Notes: generated by a model not told the origin, from the sequence alone. A stretch of 34,982 nt of DNA from Comamonadaceae bacterium (GCA_027486555.1 JAIXOX010000125.1:1-34982); one strand, 5' to 3'. Shown: positions 25,068 through 33,346, numbered from the stretch's first letter. Made by a program: numbers and translations.

Positions 25068-26510
25068 TCATGGGGTGCTGACTCCATGGGTAACCATGGG
25101 AGCAACATCGTAATTCGCTTCGATCTGTCCACGATAAGAACTGATGAAGTGCTCCAACGAATCCGTGTTTTGCCTGTCTTCTAAGGTATTCTGCTGGGAC
25201 TCCACCCATCGGATTTGAGCCAAATTATTTGCAAGCGCATCGACAATTTCGGGTTTATTTCGAATCAGTATTTGCAAGGCGGACTGTTGTAGCTCATAAA
25301 TCAAGGTCGGTGTCTCGGCAAAAACATCGGCACTATGGGGTAAACAGGCCACCAGTGATCGGCGACCAAAAAACTCTGTGGATACAAAAAACTCATCTTG
25401 GGTCTGATTGTCTTGGTTCAGTCCCTGTTGCCTGACGCTGCCTTCCGCGACAATAAAAAGAGAATTTCGGATTTCACCCAAATGCAGGACTCGCGCACCC
25501 GCTGGGAATCTGTGGGTCACCAACAAACCCATGATCTCCAAACACAAGGGGTCTGAAAAATTGCGAAACAAGCGCACCTGCTGAATCAAATGAAATAAAT
25601 CTGAAGACCGGTTGGAAATTTTGCTGCGATTCAGCCCTTCAACGACACCATGTCGGGGTAAAGCCACCGATATGTCCGAGCGCCGCATCGAATCAAGAAT
25701 ATTTTTGATAACGGCATGGTCTGCCTTCAATCCATCGGTCTTGTTGGTAATGAAGTACTGAACTTCATAAAGAATGCCATCCTGTGTCATCTTGCGTGCA
25801 AAGATGTTTGGTGGCTTTTCTTGCTTGAAACCCGTGGCCCCCAGAACGCCCGCATACAAAATGCGTTCAACACTTTCTACCGAGAGGTCGTAGTCAATCG
25901 TCAATTCAACCGATCGTAGGGTGACGTTGGCCGCCGTAGACAGGTTCTGAATGGCCTCATTCATGATGCGGACGTTCGGTATCGTGATCACCCGATCGTC
26001 CGTGTGCAAAATGGTGTTGCGCCAAGTAATTTGATCTACAGTACCCTGCTTGTCACCGATACGCACCTTATCCCCGACCTGAAAGCTCTTTTCAAGGTTC
26101 AAAATGATGCCGGCAAACAATGCCACAGCAAAATCTTTCAGTGCAAAGCCCAACAATGCAGCCGAGCCAGCCAGCGCTGCCAGCAATGTTGAAATATTGC
26201 GTCCAAATACAAAAGACAAAATCAGACAGCACCCGATGAATATAACCACACCAGAAGTGATGGTGCCGATGAGCTGCGGCACCTTGGCCTCTATGGTTTG
26301 TTCAACATACCCGTGAATAAACTCCTGATTGATAAATCTGGCGACAAAAAAAGTAAATACCAGCGACGCAGCTCCCGCTATCCACTCCCAAACTGATCGA
26401 CTGTCCATCTTAAGAACATAGGCAATAGGCTCTATAAATCCTTCGGTGAGGTTGCTCAATATGATGAGCACGACCGTCGCAGTGACCAACCATCGATAAC
26501 TCGTTTTCAT
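25068..26510 (-). CDS. MscS-type mechanosensitive channel fused to a degenerate cyclic-nucleotide-binding domain
   Basis: A 480-residue inner-membrane protein. Hydrophobic segments lie at about 8-30, 45-60 and 82-102, followed by the MscS pore helix (AALAGSAALLGFALKD, 111-126) and the MscS beta domain (VGDKVRIGDKQGTVDQITWRNT, 145-166; ITIPN, 175-179). Residues about 305-420 form a cyclic-nucleotide-binding-like barrel. This is the architecture of the bacterial cyclic-nucleotide-gated MscS relatives. The phosphate-binding cassette looks damaged: the family FGE...RxA pattern reads FGRRSL...PHSADVFA, lacking the usual Glu and Arg, so cAMP binding is doubtful. The gene starts 23 bases after the stop of a kinase-like sensor, suggesting co-expression and joint function. 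Confidence 0.88.
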   Translation of the reverse strand: MKTSYRWLVTATVVLIILSNLTEGFIEPIAYVLKMDSRSVWEWIAGAASLVFTFFVARFINQEFIHGYVEQTIEAKVPQLIGTITSGVVIFIGCCLILSFVFGRNISTLLAALAGSAALLGFALKDFAVALFAGIILNLEKSFQVGDKVRIGDKQGTVDQITWRNTILHTDDRVITIPNVRIMNEAIQNLSTAANVTLRSVELTIDYDLSVESVERILYAGVLGATGFKQEKPPNIFARKMTQDGILYEVQYFITNKTDGLKADHAVIKNILDSMRRSDISVALPRHGVVEGLNRSKISNRSSDLFHLIQQVRLFRNFSDPLCLEIMGLLVTHRFPAGARVLHLGEIRNSLFIVAEGSVRQQGLNQDNQTQDEFFVSTEFFGRRSLVACLPHSADVFAETPTLIYELQQSALQILIRNKPEIVDALANNLAQIRWVESQQNTLEDRQNTDSLEHFISSYRGQIEANYDVAPMVTHGVSTP

Positions 26511-26533
26511 AGCCTGTACCTGAGTATCTTTTG

Positions 26534-28288
26534 TTAAATGGCTGCCGGTAAACGGACAATAAATCCTGGAGAATCATCCCCGGATACCCCCAGACTTCCA
26601 CCAAAATTCTCAAAGATAAGCCGAGCCAAAACAAGACCGATCAGAGTCTTATTACCGCCCTCATGGGAAAGACCGGCAGCCATTTTTTCCAGGAACTGGC
26701 GCGTCTCATCCATCAATTTTTCTGTCGGCGCGTTGGCGCCGGCAAAAGCGCTTCCACTCAGGCTAATCAATAACCACTTGTCGCTGTCTTGGCTGAGCGT
26801 GAGCATCACCTCGCCTTGGCCCGACAAGTGCGCGGCGTAAGCCACCAGGTTGTATAAGGCTTTCTCCACCAATAGGGGCTCACCTCGGGTGGCTGGTAGA
26901 TCAGGCTGTGTTTGGGTTCTGACATGGAATTGCGGGAATCGCTGGTACAGCGACACATCCGCTTGCAATCGCTCCATGGATGCGGCCACCGTCATCAGTG
27001 AGCTATTGGATTTGGCCAAACCTTGACGAAAGACTTCGATCTGCTCGTAATCGGCCACGAGACGCATCAGGTTTTCTGACTCTGTGAGGGCGAAAGCAAG
27101 ATTTTTACGAGGGGCATCCACATCGCCAACGCCCAAGACGCGTGTTGCCGTTTTCAGTTGCCCGGTGATCGCAAGCAGTGGCTCGCTGATGGAAGACATC
27201 AGCTGAGAAAAAAAGCGCCGTTTCACCATCTCGAAGTCTTTGACCTTTTGAATGGCCACCTCGCCCAAGGCGATTTGGGTCTCCATCATCTGGCGCTGCG
27301 CGCCAAACGAACCCATCATGCCGGCGCGGATCGCGTCCAACTTCAAGTAGCCCAACACCAACAGCAATGACAGCACAACAAATGCAAGGGCGAATCGAAT
27401 ACAAGCTTCGATCATTGCGGATGCAAATTTGGCCGTGAGATCACCCACCACCGCGACGGTCACCACCGGCTCGCCGTTGAAGCTTGGCACCTTGAGGCTG
27501 TGAATAAAAACCGTTTTATCCTCTGATTCGGTGATGATGAAATCGGTTGCTCGTGGATCAAAATCTGCTGCCTTGATGATTTTTTGAATGGCAGAATCAC
27601 TGTACTCAAAATAAATATCGTTCCCTTTTTTGATGTCCATCTTGTCGTCGTTAGGGCGCTCTGTATTTTTCCACACGGCCTCGGTGATGCCAAAAGCCCA
27701 CCCCATTTCTGTGCGGTCTGCAGCCTCCTCCAATGGGAAATGGAAGCTGGTCACGAATTCGATAGCGCCCTGGAACACTTCTTCTTTAAAAACTGGCACC
27801 AAAGCGCGGATGCCCACCACGCCACCAGCACCTGTTTCCACCACCATCAAACGCTGCTGATTTTTAGACACCTCAACCACCGAATGGCGGACTTTGGACA
27901 TGTCCATTTGCGCCAATTCAGGATGGTGTGCACGGTAGAAAAGCGTAGCCGGTGGGATATAGAGATTGATTTGGATGAGATCGTGGCGTTTGCGAACCGA
28001 CTCATAAAAGTCGTCCAATTCCTTTGCCGTTTTTTTGCGGTCACGGTCCTCAAAGGCATGGATCAGTTCATGATCTAGCAAAAGCGTATCGGCACCCAGT
28101 CCCATGGCCTTGTAACGGCTCTTCACCAGTTCCTCAAAAATAACTTCGAACTTTTTGAATTTGGCTTCGGCAAGTTCAATGATGTGATCCGTTCGGGTTT
28201 TATAGGCGGAGATACCGATAAAACTTGCCACCAGCAAAGCGACAAGCACCAGCCCAGTCATAACCCAAGGATTAGGCCTCAATTTCAT
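26534..28288 (-). CDS. Membrane sensor with double-Cache domain and degenerate histidine-kinase core
   Basis: 584 residues. Transmembrane helix 1 (about 11-29), an extracytoplasmic double-Cache-like sensor (about 33-290), transmembrane helix 2 (about 294-314), a coiled linker (about 330-358), a HisKA-like helix and an HATPase-like domain (about 465-583). The kinase core is abnormal. The H-box, normally SHELRTPL, reads SSISEPL, with Ser365 in place of the His. The N-box Asn is Tyr484. The G1-box Asp is replaced (SLSGSAFAG). The C-terminal G2-like KTLIGLVLARLIFENFGG and FIVRLP remain. It probably senses a periplasmic ligand but cannot phosphorylate in the classical way. First gene of the operon with the channel. 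Confidence 0.85.
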   Translation of the reverse strand: MKLRPNPWVMTGLVLVALLVASFIGISAYKTRTDHIIELAEAKFKKFEVIFEELVKSRYKAMGLGADTLLLDHELIHAFEDRDRKKTAKELDDFYESVRKRHDLIQINLYIPPATLFYRAHHPELAQMDMSKVRHSVVEVSKNQQRLMVVETGAGGVVGIRALVPVFKEEVFQGAIEFVTSFHFPLEEAADRTEMGWAFGITEAVWKNTERPNDDKMDIKKGNDIYFEYSDSAIQKIIKAADFDPRATDFIITESEDKTVFIHSLKVPSFNGEPVVTVAVVGDLTAKFASAMIEACIRFALAFVVLSLLLVLGYLKLDAIRAGMMGSFGAQRQMMETQIALGEVAIQKVKDFEMVKRRFFSQLMSSISEPLLAITGQLKTATRVLGVGDVDAPRKNLAFALTESENLMRLVADYEQIEVFRQGLAKSNSSLMTVAASMERLQADVSLYQRFPQFHVRTQTQPDLPATRGEPLLVEKALYNLVAYAAHLSGQGEVMLTLSQDSDKWLLISLSGSAFAGANAPTEKLMDETRQFLEKMAAGLSHEGGNKTLIGLVLARLIFENFGGSLGVSGDDSPGFIVRLPAAI

Positions 28289-28357
28289 AAAGATCGATCA
28301 AGTTTTGGAAGGGTGGTTTTGTTGAAAAAGTTCAGACGATTGGGGTGTGTCCTGTTG

Positions 28358-28381
28358 GGATCACCTCCGCGATCGTGATCC
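28358..28381. promoter_or_regulatory. Inverted repeat upstream of the sensor-channel operon
   Basis: Perfect 7-base arms GGATCAC (28358-28364) and GTGATCC (28375-28381) with a 10-base centre, about 70 bases before the sensor start. A weak sigma-70-like pair (TTGTTA, TATTTT; 18-base spacing) is further upstream near 28425-28460. It could be an operator or a leader hairpin. 28382-28500 is otherwise very A/T rich and without a gene. Confidence 0.45.
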
Positions 28382-28508
28382 TCATGGCGGCCATCGAGCG
28401 CCGACGGGAAGATATCCGTCATTGAAAATACCAATCAGACGTTATAACTAACAATATTATTATATTCAACCAATAGAAATTTTAAAAGCATATTTGTCAT
28501 TTATAAGC

Positions 28509-28548
28509 TGAATCGACACGAGTTCGAACTGACCCCCAGAAGTTGACC
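28509..28548. mobile_element. Possible IS end remnant
   Basis: The segment starts TGAATCGACACGAG and contains GAACTGACCCCCAGAAGTTGACC, similar in style to IS21-type ends. It marks the exact point where the MscS fragment to its right loses homology. No transposase is attached, so the call is tentative. Confidence 0.35.
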
Positions 28549-29049
28549 TGCTACCGCACCGCCCAGCACCGACAAAGCGGTCAAGTCGATGCCCACCGGC
28601 GACAAGGCCAGCAGCAGACCCACAAACATGAGCACGGCCCGCACCGTGTTGCTGATGACTTTGCGCAGTGACAAGTCACTGCCCGTGGCCGACTTGAGCA
28701 AACGCGACTCCTGCGCAGCCGAGACCCACAGCGTGATGATCAGCACCACCCCAGCGGTCAACGCCCCCTCCAACAAAGTGCGCACCGACAGCATGGAGCC
28801 GCCCACTTTCCAGCGAATCTGGTACAGCTCGTCCAACACCCGGGGCAAAACGCCGGTGACCCACAGCATCACAGCCAACCACGCGATCCAGGAAAGCGTG
28901 CGCTCGAGCAAGCGCACCATGGGGGTCGCACCAAAAGCTGCCTGCAAGACCTTGACGCCGAACCGGATCAAGGCCAAAGACACACACACCGGCACCAAAA
29001 TAGCAAACAAGGCAATCGGATGGTCGTCCGTCATGAGGGCGCGGGCCGC
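28549..29049 (-). pseudogene. MscS-family channel fragment (5' and 3' truncated)
   Basis: An internal piece of a second, different mechanosensitive channel. It has membrane helices (FAILVPVCVSLALIRFG, LSWIAWLAVMLWVTGVLP, LLEGALTAGVVLIITLWVSA), then DLSLRKVISNTVRAVLMFVGLLLALSPVGIDLTALSVLGGA, which is the start of the MscS pore region. It ends within the pore helix, where homologues continue with G-x-G-F-G-L-Q-K. Both ends coincide with IS-like sequence. The ATG at 29034 may be fortuitous. Confidence 0.75.
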
Positions 29050-29059
29050 AAAGGTCAAG

Positions 29060-29158
29060 GGCCATGAACACCGCGTGTCACACGAAACCATCTACAACTG
29101 CATCTACGCCCAGCCCGTGGGCGAGCTCAACCGTGATCTGATCAAAGCGCTGAAGGCA
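29060..29158 (+). pseudogene. IS30-family transposase fragment
   Basis: About 33 codons reading GHEHRVSHETIYNCIYAQPVG, then ELNRDLIKALKA. The VSHETIY motif is diagnostic for IS30-family transposases. No further transposase sequence precedes or follows: 5' lies the MscS fragment and 3' unrelated sequence. 29159-29421 contains no gene I recognise. Confidence 0.75.
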
Positions 29159-29421
29159 AAAGTCATTTCGTTGCCTCTGGGTTCGTTGTGTTGTGGGATA
29201 CCGTTTATCGTTGAGTTGGTCGCATTGTTGATTGCGTTTGGCAACTAGCTGGGTTGAAACTGGTGATCGACATGAGAACACCAGTTTAGGGCAGGGCGTT
29301 TTCTCGTTTTTTTAAAAAGATTTCATGGTGGGATTTGATTTTTACATCTTGCGTGATTGAGATCGTTCGATAAGTCGAGGTAAGTTCCCAGTGCTAGCCA
29401 TGACTACCTCTATTTCTGCCT

Positions 29422-29826
29422 CTATTTACTTGCCGCCGCAAAAGCGGTAGCGGCAATCCGGACCATGCTCGGATGCAAAGTTCTGAGTTTTGGGATTTGG
29501 CCGTATGGCACATGCGGTGGGACCGAGAAGTAGGCGTCGTTGAACGGGAGCTCAAGAACGTTTCTCAGGTCGAATTTGGTGTCGTAGCTCAAACCGACGC
29601 TGGCATAGGCAGCAGGTTGCTCGCTCTTTGCGATTCTGAATTCCCCGCTGTAGAGACGGTCCGTCTTTTGGCTGGTCCCATACGCCACGCTCACGAAAAT
29701 CATGCCTTCGTCGTCTGCCTTGGTCGAAACAATGAGGCCGGGACGTGGCTTGGGTTCGGGGTGAATGTTGTCAGGGAAATGGCACCAGACGATTTCGCCA
29801 GCCGGTGGTTCCGGCCACCAGCGCAT
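29422..29826 (-). CDS. PemK/MazF-like toxin
   Basis: A 134-residue protein with the start of the MazF/PemK barrel: GEIVWCHFPDN (10-20), then KPRPGLIVS (26-34) and a following strand MIFVSVAYGTSQK. These proteins are mRNA interferases that cut at short motifs. The protein is a little longer than typical MazF and has an extended C-terminus ending AATAFAAASK. The ATG overlaps the stop of the upstream antitoxin by one base (TGATG). The family call rests on the N-terminal motifs and on the gene arrangement. Confidence 0.72.
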   Translation of the reverse strand: MRWWPEPPAGEIVWCHFPDNIHPEPKPRPGLIVSTKADDEGMIFVSVAYGTSQKTDRLYSGEFRIAKSEQPAAYASVGLSYDTKFDLRNVLELPFNDAYFSVPPHVPYGQIPKLRTLHPSMVRIAATAFAAASK

Positions 29827-30107
29827 CAGACGTTTTCCAATTCAAACAGACTGCTGCGGACAGTGCCACCTTTGGCCTTGGGGGCTGATTTTTTAACTTG
29901 ATTGAGTTGGGCTTTGGTCAAAGCTCCCTCATCTGCCTCGTATTGAGGCAGGAACTTGGTGGCCAGCTCATGCAGCGCCAGGTGAATCACTTGCGTTTCG
30001 TCAACACCCAATACTTCAGCCAGACGTTTGGTCGTTGTACGGGTCACGCCAGTTGCGCTGTCTTGCGGGCGATAACGGAAGGCGATCTGGGCTGCTGCAG
30101 CTTTCAT
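29826..30107 (-). CDS. Antitoxin of the PemK/MazF-like pair
   Basis: A 93-residue small basic protein beginning MKAAAAQIAFRYRPQD. Its middle region (TTTKRLAEVLGVDETQVIHLALHELATKF) looks like a ribbon-helix-helix or arc-type DNA-binding segment, and the lysine-rich C-terminus would wrap the toxin. An AGGAG site six bases before the ATG at 30107 decides the start. It is the first gene of the operon and the probable ligand of the palindrome at 30128-30144. The exact antitoxin family is not certain. Confidence 0.75.
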   Translation of the reverse strand: MKAAAAQIAFRYRPQDSATGVTRTTTKRLAEVLGVDETQVIHLALHELATKFLPQYEADEGALTKAQLNQVKKSAPKAKGGTVRSSLFELENV

Positions 30108-30127
30108 TTCTGGCTCCTTTGAAAATA

Positions 30128-30164
30128 GATATCTTAAAGATATCAGAAGAGCGGGTGTTGTCAA
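30128..30164 (-). promoter_or_regulatory. Promoter with 17-base palindromic operator of the PemK/MazF-like pair
   Basis: On the minus strand, TTGACA (30164-30159) is followed after 16 bases by TATCTT (30142-30137). The -10 box lies inside a perfect palindrome GATATCTT-N-AAGATATC (30128-30144). This is the standard autorepression design of type II toxin-antitoxin operons. Confidence 0.78.
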
Positions 30165-30699
30165 CAAGGTGGGGGGGCCGCCCGGCACGCAGGGCTGAAT
30201 GGAAAATTGAAGACTGTGGTCGCTGTTTCAATGGTGTTTTACGGATTTGAACCGCCGGCCCGCAAACCAACAAAATTGCGGCTTGAATTTGCAGGTTGTC
30301 ACTGGAAAACGACGAGCGATTTCGCACCAGCCAGGAGTCTGTCGGGCTTTCCACTATTCCCCAGCTGTTCCTACCGATCAGAATTTGACCAGCTTAAGGG
30401 CGAAGTGCCTATCCTGCTGTGACCAGTTCGTTCATTTGGCACGCGCTTTTTTACCTGAAATCCGCACCTCTGAACAAATGTGCTCGACGTCAACAATGAA
30501 GAACAGCATCGGGGAAAGTTTGTTCGAGGATTGGAGGCAAATCTCTGGGGCTAATTCGGGGCTAATTTAGGGGAACGCAGGGGAATGATAATGTTGTGTT
30601 TTCAATGAAATCAAGGACTTACATGCCCCTGCAGCCCCCTGGGTACCATGCAATTCGGTGTTCGAGCCCCATCAGTCACCCCAATAAAATCAACAACTT
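30165..30699. other. Non-coding region with a tRNA-3'-end-like segment
   Basis: No gene is supported in these 535 bases. At 30642-30683 the sequence GGTGTTCGAGCCCC followed by ATCAGTCACCCCA resembles the T-arm and acceptor end of a tRNA, and a terminator follows 17 bases later as after a real tRNA gene. The T stem does not pair well and no 5' half is present. It may be an attachment-site remnant of an integrated element. Confidence 0.3.
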
Positions 30700-30729
30700 A
30701 GCCCACTTCCCACCAAGTGGGCTTTTTTG
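30700..30729 (+). terminator. Rho-independent terminator
   Basis: A 9-bp perfect stem AGCCCACTT / AAGTGGGCT with a 6-base loop, followed by TTTTT. It would end transcripts coming from the tRNA-like region. Confidence 0.75.
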
Positions 30730-30780
30730 TTTTTGGGCATTTACAGACTGTTTACAGAGCCTGGGGTGTTTCCAAACTTC

Positions 30781-31332
30781 GAATTTGCCCGCGCCCTGAA
30801 GGCAGAGCTGGAAGGGGACACTGGCACGGTGTTCATGTGGAGCCGCCATGAAAACACGATCTTGAACCGGATCATGGTGCAGCTCGATGAAAGCTTGAGC
30901 CCGCCAGCCGATGCAGATGTCCTACGCTCATTCTTGGCGTCGCTCACCAAGTCAGGCGAGCGTGCCATGGTGGACCTGTGCGAGTTGGCCAAGGCCGCTT
31001 ACTTCCATGTGTCCACCAAGGGCAGTGTCTCCATCAAGAAGGTGCTCCCCGCCATGCTTGCCAGCAATGCCTGGCTGCGCCAGCACTATGCCCAGCCGAT
31101 CTATGGCGCAGAGGGCGGAATGCCCAACCTGAATTACAAGAACTTCACTTGCTTGCCCACTGACGAAAACGGCAAGCGCATCGATGACCCCTATGAAATC
31201 CTGCGCGTCTTGGGTGCAGAAATGTTGGGTGAATCATTGCCAACGGGCCAAGACCTGGATGAACTGGTCATAGCGGAAGGCGGGGCAGCCGCAACGGCCT
31301 ATTCGCGGCTTCAGTTCACAGAAATTTGCTGA
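30781..31332 (+). pseudogene. DUF2779-family protein, internal fragment
   Basis: About 183 codons homologous to the C-terminal half of DUF2779 nuclease-like proteins: TVFMWSRHENTILNRI, then ERAMVDLCELAKAAYFH, SIKKVLPAMLASNAWLR, GMPNLNYKNF and EGGAAATAYSRLQFTEI. The fragment begins without a proper start after the terminator and ends at 31332, where homologues continue for about 30 more residues. Its end is two bases from the tphA1 stop codon, so the tph operon border cuts this gene. DUF2779 proteins are of uncertain function (suspected nuclease, RNase H-like fold). Confidence 0.8.
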
Positions 31333-31334
31333 AC

Positions 31335-32354
31335 TCAAGACAGGTGATGAGCGCCTGCAGTTTGACTCGTCACAAAAACATCCGAATGGAACTTGTCCGC
31401 CTGAAGCCCTAATGCATTCAGGCCAACCTTTTTGACAGCCGAAACCATGTTCGGGCTGCCGCAGCAATAGACCTCTAGGTCTGTTGACTCTGAGCCCAGG
31501 GCGAGCAGGGCACCATCTACACGTCCGTGAAAAGCACCCAGGGTCAGCGCATCGCTTTCAGTTTCAACCACCGCTTGAAATTTGAAGCGGGGCAAGCTTT
31601 TTCGCCATCTTGCAATGTGGTCGAGCAAATAGAGACCTGCAGCGTCTTTTGCGCCCCAAAGGAGGGTGATCTGTCGTTGTGATTTTTGCTTGGCAAGCTC
31701 GTCCAGCAATGACTTGACGGGGGCAAAACCAGTTCCGCCACAGACGCAGAGCAAGTGGCTTTGGTCATCTTGCGAAAGTTGCACATGCCCGAAAGGCAAC
31801 TCCACATCCAAGACGTCTCCCGGATTTAAATGGCGTGCCATCTCGCTGAAAACGCCCCCCTCCACATGCCTCACATGCAGTTGAATGGCATCACTTTCGT
31901 GTGGCGGATTGGCCATGGAGTAGCTGCGGCGTTGCTCACCTGGCAAGACGATGTTCAAGTACTGCCCAGCACGAAACTTGATCCGCTGGCCTGCCGGAAG
32001 TCTCAGATGCAGCAAGCTGACATCGGGGGCCGCTGCCACATTTCTGTACACCTTGACCTGAAGCTTTTTGGTCTCTGTTGGGATCGATTGGTGCCATTGT
32101 GTTGGTTTGATCACCAGGTCGGTTTGTGGGCGGCATTGGCAGAGAAGTTCTTGTCCTGTCAACTGGGCATCCGGCCAAATGCGTATCCGTTGAAACTTGC
32201 CCTGTTCAATGTGCGCGGCGCAGTTGCCACAAACACCTTTTTTGCAGGAGTAGGGGATCTGGACACCTGCTTTCAACGCTGCATCCAATATGGATTGGTC
32301 GGACTCACAAGGAAAACTCACCTCAGAGTCAGCGATTCGAATGAGGTGGCTCAT
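31335..32354 (-). CDS. tphA1: Terephthalate 1,2-dioxygenase reductase component
   Basis: A 339-residue electron-transfer protein passing electrons from NAD(P)H to the oxygenase TphA2A3. An N-terminal plant-type [2Fe-2S] ferredoxin domain carries cysteines in SCKKGVCGNCAAHI (about 36-49) plus a fourth in LLCQC near residue 72. It is followed by the FAD-binding barrel (RSYSMANPPHE, about 144-154) and a nucleotide-binding domain (CGGTGFAP, about 209-216; CCGSP near 300). Length and domain order equal TphA1 of Comamonas. The ATG overlaps the tphB stop by four bases. It is the only Rieske reductase in the window and may also serve the oxygenases at 17822 and 19614. Confidence 0.93.
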   Translation of the reverse strand: MSHLIRIADSEVSFPCESDQSILDAALKAGVQIPYSCKKGVCGNCAAHIEQGKFQRIRIWPDAQLTGQELLCQCRPQTDLVIKPTQWHQSIPTETKKLQVKVYRNVAAAPDVSLLHLRLPAGQRIKFRAGQYLNIVLPGEQRRSYSMANPPHESDAIQLHVRHVEGGVFSEMARHLNPGDVLDVELPFGHVQLSQDDQSHLLCVCGGTGFAPVKSLLDELAKQKSQRQITLLWGAKDAAGLYLLDHIARWRKSLPRFKFQAVVETESDALTLGAFHGRVDGALLALGSESTDLEVYCCGSPNMVSAVKKVGLNALGLQADKFHSDVFVTSQTAGAHHLS

Positions 32355-33346
32355 GACAATGCCGCATTACTCGGCGAAACAGGGGCAATGCCCATCAGCA
32401 TGCGCAGGCTGCGCAGCAAAGCATCGGGTTTGGCCTGGCCGGTGCCTGCAATGTCCATGGCACTGCCGTGCCCGGTGCTCGCCAGCAAGACATCAGCCCC
32501 TATTGAAAAAGCGCTGGCCCCTTGGGGTGCGAGCAATTTGATGGGGATGTGGCCTTGGTCATGAAACATCGCCACATACAGATCATGGGGCTGCGATGCA
32601 TGGTTCGACAACAGGACATCGGCACCCATGGGGCCAGTCACACTAAGACCTGTTTGGCTCAGCGCAAGCGCAGCAGGGACCGTGCAGTTGACATCATGCT
32701 CGCCAAAGAGGGCTCCCTCTGAGGCATGCGGGTTGATGCCAAACAAGGCTACGCGCGGGGCAGTGACCCCCAGTCTTTGGCAGGCCAATACGCCCGCTTG
32801 GGTAGCCGCAATCACCAGTTCCGTGCGAATTCTTCCCAAGGCAAATTCGACGCTTTCATGCAAGGTGACGTGCACGATGCGCAAGCCGCCGCCAACCAGC
32901 ATCAAAAAGACGCTGTCGCTGGCCAGCCCGCACACGCTGGCCACCAGGCTTGGGTAACCGCTGAAAGCAATGCCCGCTTGCGCGATCGCTGTTTCATGGT
33001 GCGGGCCCGCAACGACACCGTCAAACGCACCACTGCGGCAAGCTTGGATGGCAGCCGTAGCGCTCTCGATGGCACTGCGCCCAGCGACTGGATCTACTTT
33101 GCCTGGAACGTGAAATTCTGAAGATATATCACCCGCTGAGACGAGCGTGATGGACGACAGAACATCTTGTAAATGCAAAAGGTGGGCGGTTTTCTGCAAA
33201 ACCTCAACAGGTCCAAACAGCGTCACCCTATTGCGCTGCTCTGGTGGCAAAGCGGCCAGAGCTTTGAGCGCGATTTCAGGTCCGACCCCATTGGGGTCGC
33301 CCGCTGTCAAAGCGACACGCGCGTCGCGAGCGCGATGCCCAGCCAT
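32351..33346 (-). CDS. tphB: cis-dihydrodiol (DCD) dehydrogenase of terephthalate degradation, PdxA family
   Basis: A 331-residue metal-dependent dehydrogenase that oxidises and decarboxylates 1,2-dihydroxy-3,5-cyclohexadiene-1,4-dicarboxylate to protocatechuate. It belongs to the PdxA fold: GDPNGVGPEIALKAL near the N-terminus, and metal ligands in GPHHETAI, NPHASEG and FHDQGHIPIK. In isolation it could be taken for 4-hydroxythreonine-4-phosphate dehydrogenase. The tph context and specific similarity to TphB (CPHHETAI/GPHHETAI, AGIAFSGYPSL) settle the call. I chose the ATG at 33346, which overlaps the tphA3 stop by one base; the frame is open upstream to 33391. Confidence 0.9.
   Translation of the reverse strand: MAGHRARDARVALTAGDPNGVGPEIALKALAALPPEQRNRVTLFGPVEVLQKTAHLLHLQDVLSSITLVSAGDISSEFHVPGKVDPVAGRSAIESATAAIQACRSGAFDGVVAGPHHETAIAQAGIAFSGYPSLVASVCGLASDSVFLMLVGGGLRIVHVTLHESVEFALGRIRTELVIAATQAGVLACQRLGVTAPRVALFGINPHASEGALFGEHDVNCTVPAALALSQTGLSVTGPMGADVLLSNHASQPHDLYVAMFHDQGHIPIKLLAPQGASAFSIGADVLLASTGHGSAMDIAGTGQAKPDALLRSLRMLMGIAPVSPSNAALS

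Noticed and set aside
30236..30262. A minus-strand tRNA 3' end (GGTTCAAATCC-like)
   Set aside because: The match is limited to the T-loop. No cloverleaf can be drawn around it.
30642..30683. A tRNA gene
   Set aside because: Only a T-arm and acceptor-like 3' end is visible. The T stem does not pair well and no D-arm or anticodon arm is present, so it is kept only as a possible attachment-site remnant.
32351..33346. Reading this gene as pdxA of vitamin B6 synthesis
   Set aside because: Translational coupling inside a complete tphA2-A3-B-A1 order and TphB-specific motifs fit the terephthalate dihydrodiol dehydrogenase better.
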